Shown: positions 52,346 through 54,276 of the stretch, piece by piece
How the letters are laid out: each line of letters opens with the position of its first letter
How positions within the stretch are numbered: position 1 is the first letter of the stretch
DNA from: Pseudomonadota bacterium
GTDB lineage: Bacteria; Myxococcota_A; Polyangia; Haliangiales; Haliangiaceae
Direction of reading: 5' to 3'
NCBI GenBank assembly: GCA_023428295.1
Contig: JAEYYV010000093.1
Coordinates: 1 to 54,276, forward strand
DNA: 54,276 nt
Translations under genes and position numbers: made by a program
The notes under the pieces: generated by a model
What the model saw: only the letters and a program-made list of their open reading frames with translations
The model's database searches: none
What the model was told of the DNA's origin: nothing

Positions 52346-52522
52346 GACACTCATCCTATCAAGCCGCGCGCCATCGGGAAGGCATCGCGTAGCCTCTCGA
52401 CGATCAGCACGTAGAGAGATCACAAGACGTCTTGCCCACATCTCGGTGGGGTCGGCCGTACCGAGGACAGGAGTCAGCGGTGACAACCCAGATGGCGGCG
52501 ACCGAGCCGGGATACGACCGGG

Positions 52523-54276
52523 TTATTTCTTGAGGGTCACGTTGAGGTCGATCGAGCCATCCTGGGGCCACTTCAGCTCCTGGATGTAGGGCTGGTAGCC
52601 CTTGAGCCGGATCTCGACGGTCTTCGCCGACGCCATGTCGAGGTCGACGATGGTCTTGGGCGTGCGCCCCTTGGTCTCGCCGTTGATCAGGATCTCGGCC
52701 TCGTCGGGCTTGCTGTCGACGCGCAGCCTGCCGGTGATCGCCTTGAGGATGGCCATCACCTTGGCCTGGCCGGTTCCCTTGGGGATATCGACGGTCTCCT
52801 CGTGGATGGCGTGGCGTGGGAGCACGAGCTTGATCGAGTGGCGCGACGACATCGGCACCTCGTCGATCGTGATCGGCGTGACGCCCACCTTGGTGTTGTC
52901 GTAGAGGACGTCGGCGCCGGCGGGGACCGACTCGACGACGATCGACCCGTGCGTCGTCGACGCGCCTTCGCGCGTCATGCGGATGATGAGGAAGGTCGCG
53001 ATCGCCGCGACCGAGATCGCCATGATGCCGGCGACCACGTACGAGAACCAGCGGCGGCGAGCTGCGCCGATCTTGTATTGCGAGGGGATCTCGTCGACTT
53101 CGAACAGCCGCATCTGCCCGGTCAGCGTCATCGGCTGCGGCGGCGGGTAGCCCATCTGATAGAGCGAGCCCGGCGACATCTGCGGGTACTGCGGGTACTG
53201 GGGATGCTGCTGTTGCGGCATCTGCGGGTACTGCGGCCCGTTGCCCTGGACATGCATGTACGGCTGCATGTGAGCCGGCATACCGGGTTGAGCGACGGGG
53301 ATGCCGCTGGGCGGCGTCGGGATGCCGAGCGGTAGCCCGGAGGCATCGGCCGCGTAGCCCATCGCCGGCTGGCCACCCGGAGTCGCCGACGGGAACTGCT
53401 GCGGTGGCGGCATCGGCGGCTGCGACCCCGAGGTCTCGGGCCGGAGCGGCTGTTGCGGCACGGGCATCGGCTCGCTCGGCTGCGAACCGACGAGCTGCTG
53501 GAGCACGTTCGACGGCACGCCCTGCCCCGGCGTCCGGCGCGAGGCCTTCGGCTTGCGCAACGCGCTGACCGCGGGCGCGTGGGTCTTCGCCGCGAGTGCG
53601 GGCGGCGGCTGGACGTTCCTCCTGGCCTTGGCGACCGGCTGCGGATTGGTGATCTGCGCCATGTCGCGCGCGAGGGTCGGGCCTTCCTCGTCCTCGATGG
53701 AGTCGCCCGCGTCCTCCTCGTCGGCGGTATCGGAGGTGTCCTCCGGCGTCGGCGCGCCGGTGATCAGGGTGGCCTCGATGCCGTCCTCGCCCGCATCCAT
53801 CATGAAGCCGGTCATGCCGGACGGCGCGCTGATCATCGTGCGCTCGCCGATGTTCTCGAGCTCGTCGCCGGTACCGTCGGTGTCGGTCGAGTCCCACTGC
53901 GCGACCGACAGCTTGCGCCCCGAGGCCGGATCGAGGAGGCCACTCTCCTCGCCCGACGGCGGTGCGCTGTGCTCGAGCTGACGCGTCTCCTCGTGAGCGT
54001 GGCGCGGCTTCTGCGGGCGCTTCGCATCGACGGGTGGACGCGACGGCGGCTTGTCGACCGGCGGACGCGACGCCGGCTTTCCCGGTCCCGACACGGACGG
54101 GATCGGCTTCGCGTTCGCGGGCAGCGGCATCTGCCGCGAGGCCGGACTGCGCTGGATCTTCTCGTTCGGCTTGAGCTCGGCGACGCGGAAGATGACGGAG
54201 TTCTCGTCGCGCAGGCTGTCGCGATCGTCGGCGTGCGCGAGCTCGGAGTCGTCGATCGTGTGCGTCGCGTTGATGC
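52523..54276 (-). CDS. PEGA-domain membrane protein, 5' end beyond the window
   Basis: The frame is open to the window edge, so the protein is truncated here (about 583 residues visible). The visible N-terminal part is low complexity: Pro/Lys-rich (54130-53960), acidic, then Pro/Gln/Met-rich (YPQMPQQQHPQYPQ region). A membrane helix (SYVVAGIMAISVAAIATFLII) precedes two PEGA domains: GSIVVESVPAGADVLYDN with VGVTPITI, and GRLRVDSKPDEAEILINGE with GRTPKTI, ending at RLKGYQPYIQELKW. PEGA repeats are often attached to Ser/Thr kinases in Myxococcota; the missing N-terminus may be such a kinase. Confidence 0.75.
   Translation of the reverse strand, partial: INATHTIDDSELAHADDRDSLRDENSVIFRVAELKPNEKIQRSPASRQMPLPANAKPIPSVSGPGKPASRPPVDKPPSRPPVDAKRPQKPRHAHEETRQLEHSAPPSGEESGLLDPASGRKLSVAQWDSTDTDGTGDELENIGERTMISAPSGMTGFMMDAGEDGIEATLITGAPTPEDTSDTADEEDAGDSIEDEEGPTLARDMAQITNPQPVAKARRNVQPPPALAAKTHAPAVSALRKPKASRRTPGQGVPSNVLQQLVGSQPSEPMPVPQQPLRPETSGSQPPMPPPQQFPSATPGGQPAMGYAADASGLPLGIPTPPSGIPVAQPGMPAHMQPYMHVQGNGPQYPQMPQQQHPQYPQYPQMSPGSLYQMGYPPPQPMTLTGQMRLFEVDEIPSQYKIGAARRRWFSYVVAGIMAISVAAIATFLIIRMTREGASTTHGSIVVESVPAGADVLYDNTKVGVTPITIDEVPMSSRHSIKLVLPRHAIHEETVDIPKGTGQAKVMAILKAITGRLRVDSKPDEAEILINGETKGRTPKTIVDLDMASAKTVEIRLKGYQPYIQELKWPQDGSIDLNVTLKK

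Overview
The window is about 66% GC, almost fully coding, and reads like a chromosome segment of a Myxococcota (old deltaproteobacterial) genome. Signs of this are Cys-rich, thrombospondin-type-3 and carboxypeptidase-regulatory lipoproteins, a Ser/Thr kinase with HRDVSPTN, PEGA proteins, a hybrid histidine kinase, a bactofilin and a GlgE/TreS-Mak glucan pathway. The family or genus cannot be fixed from the sequence alone. There are no rRNA or tRNA genes and no CRISPR array.

Region by region: 1-980 holds two decayed IS3-type transposase remnants and a terminator. 985-6383 is an RNA-repair locus: on the minus strand rtcB and, 27 nt behind it, a full-length homologue of the eukaryotic major vault protein (MVP); divergently, rtcR, the sigma54 activator of rtc operons. 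A -24/-12 type promoter lies upstream of rtcB and a 12-bp palindrome sits in the gap. 6392-8940 holds a YjbR protein with a histone-H1-like tail, a rhomboid-like membrane protein, and a TetR regulator divergent from a fatty-acid-hydroxylase-like protein with an operator inside its promoter. 9030-19612 is alpha-glucan/trehalose metabolism: malQ, a HAD phosphatase, an LLM flavin oxidoreductase, and the coupled operon glgE-treS/mak-glgB. 19704-28828 has a MoxR-type ATPase, a TSP3 lipoprotein, an SDR, a small secreted protein and a two-gene HEAT/BRCT plus giant TPR unit. 28852-35804 has a cupredoxin-like secreted protein and an operon (Ser/Thr kinase, secreted membrane protein, Gly-rich lipoprotein, nucleotidyltransferase) flanked by a second nucleotidyltransferase; both nucleotidyltransferases resemble the RNA-repair-linked RlaP group. 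35871-38734 has a GH25 muramidase, a small lipoprotein and a hybrid histidine kinase. 38852-45551 is the F1 part of ATP synthase (b'-b-delta-alpha-gamma-beta-epsilon) followed by a GNAT gene; subunits a and c are not here. 45720-54276 holds a Uma2-type nuclease, a bactofilin, an AraC/GyrI regulator, a beta-helix lipoprotein, two tandem paralogous lipoproteins and a PEGA protein cut by the window end.

The outstanding item is the vault-protein/RtcB/RtcR locus: a predicted RNA ligase co-transcribed with a protein that matches MVP in its repeats, shoulder, coiled coil and cap, under the regulator that senses RNA damage. A second window-wide pattern is a TANNNT hexamer only 5-9 nt before the start codon of at least twelve genes that begin transcription units, which suggests that leaderless mRNAs are common in this organism.
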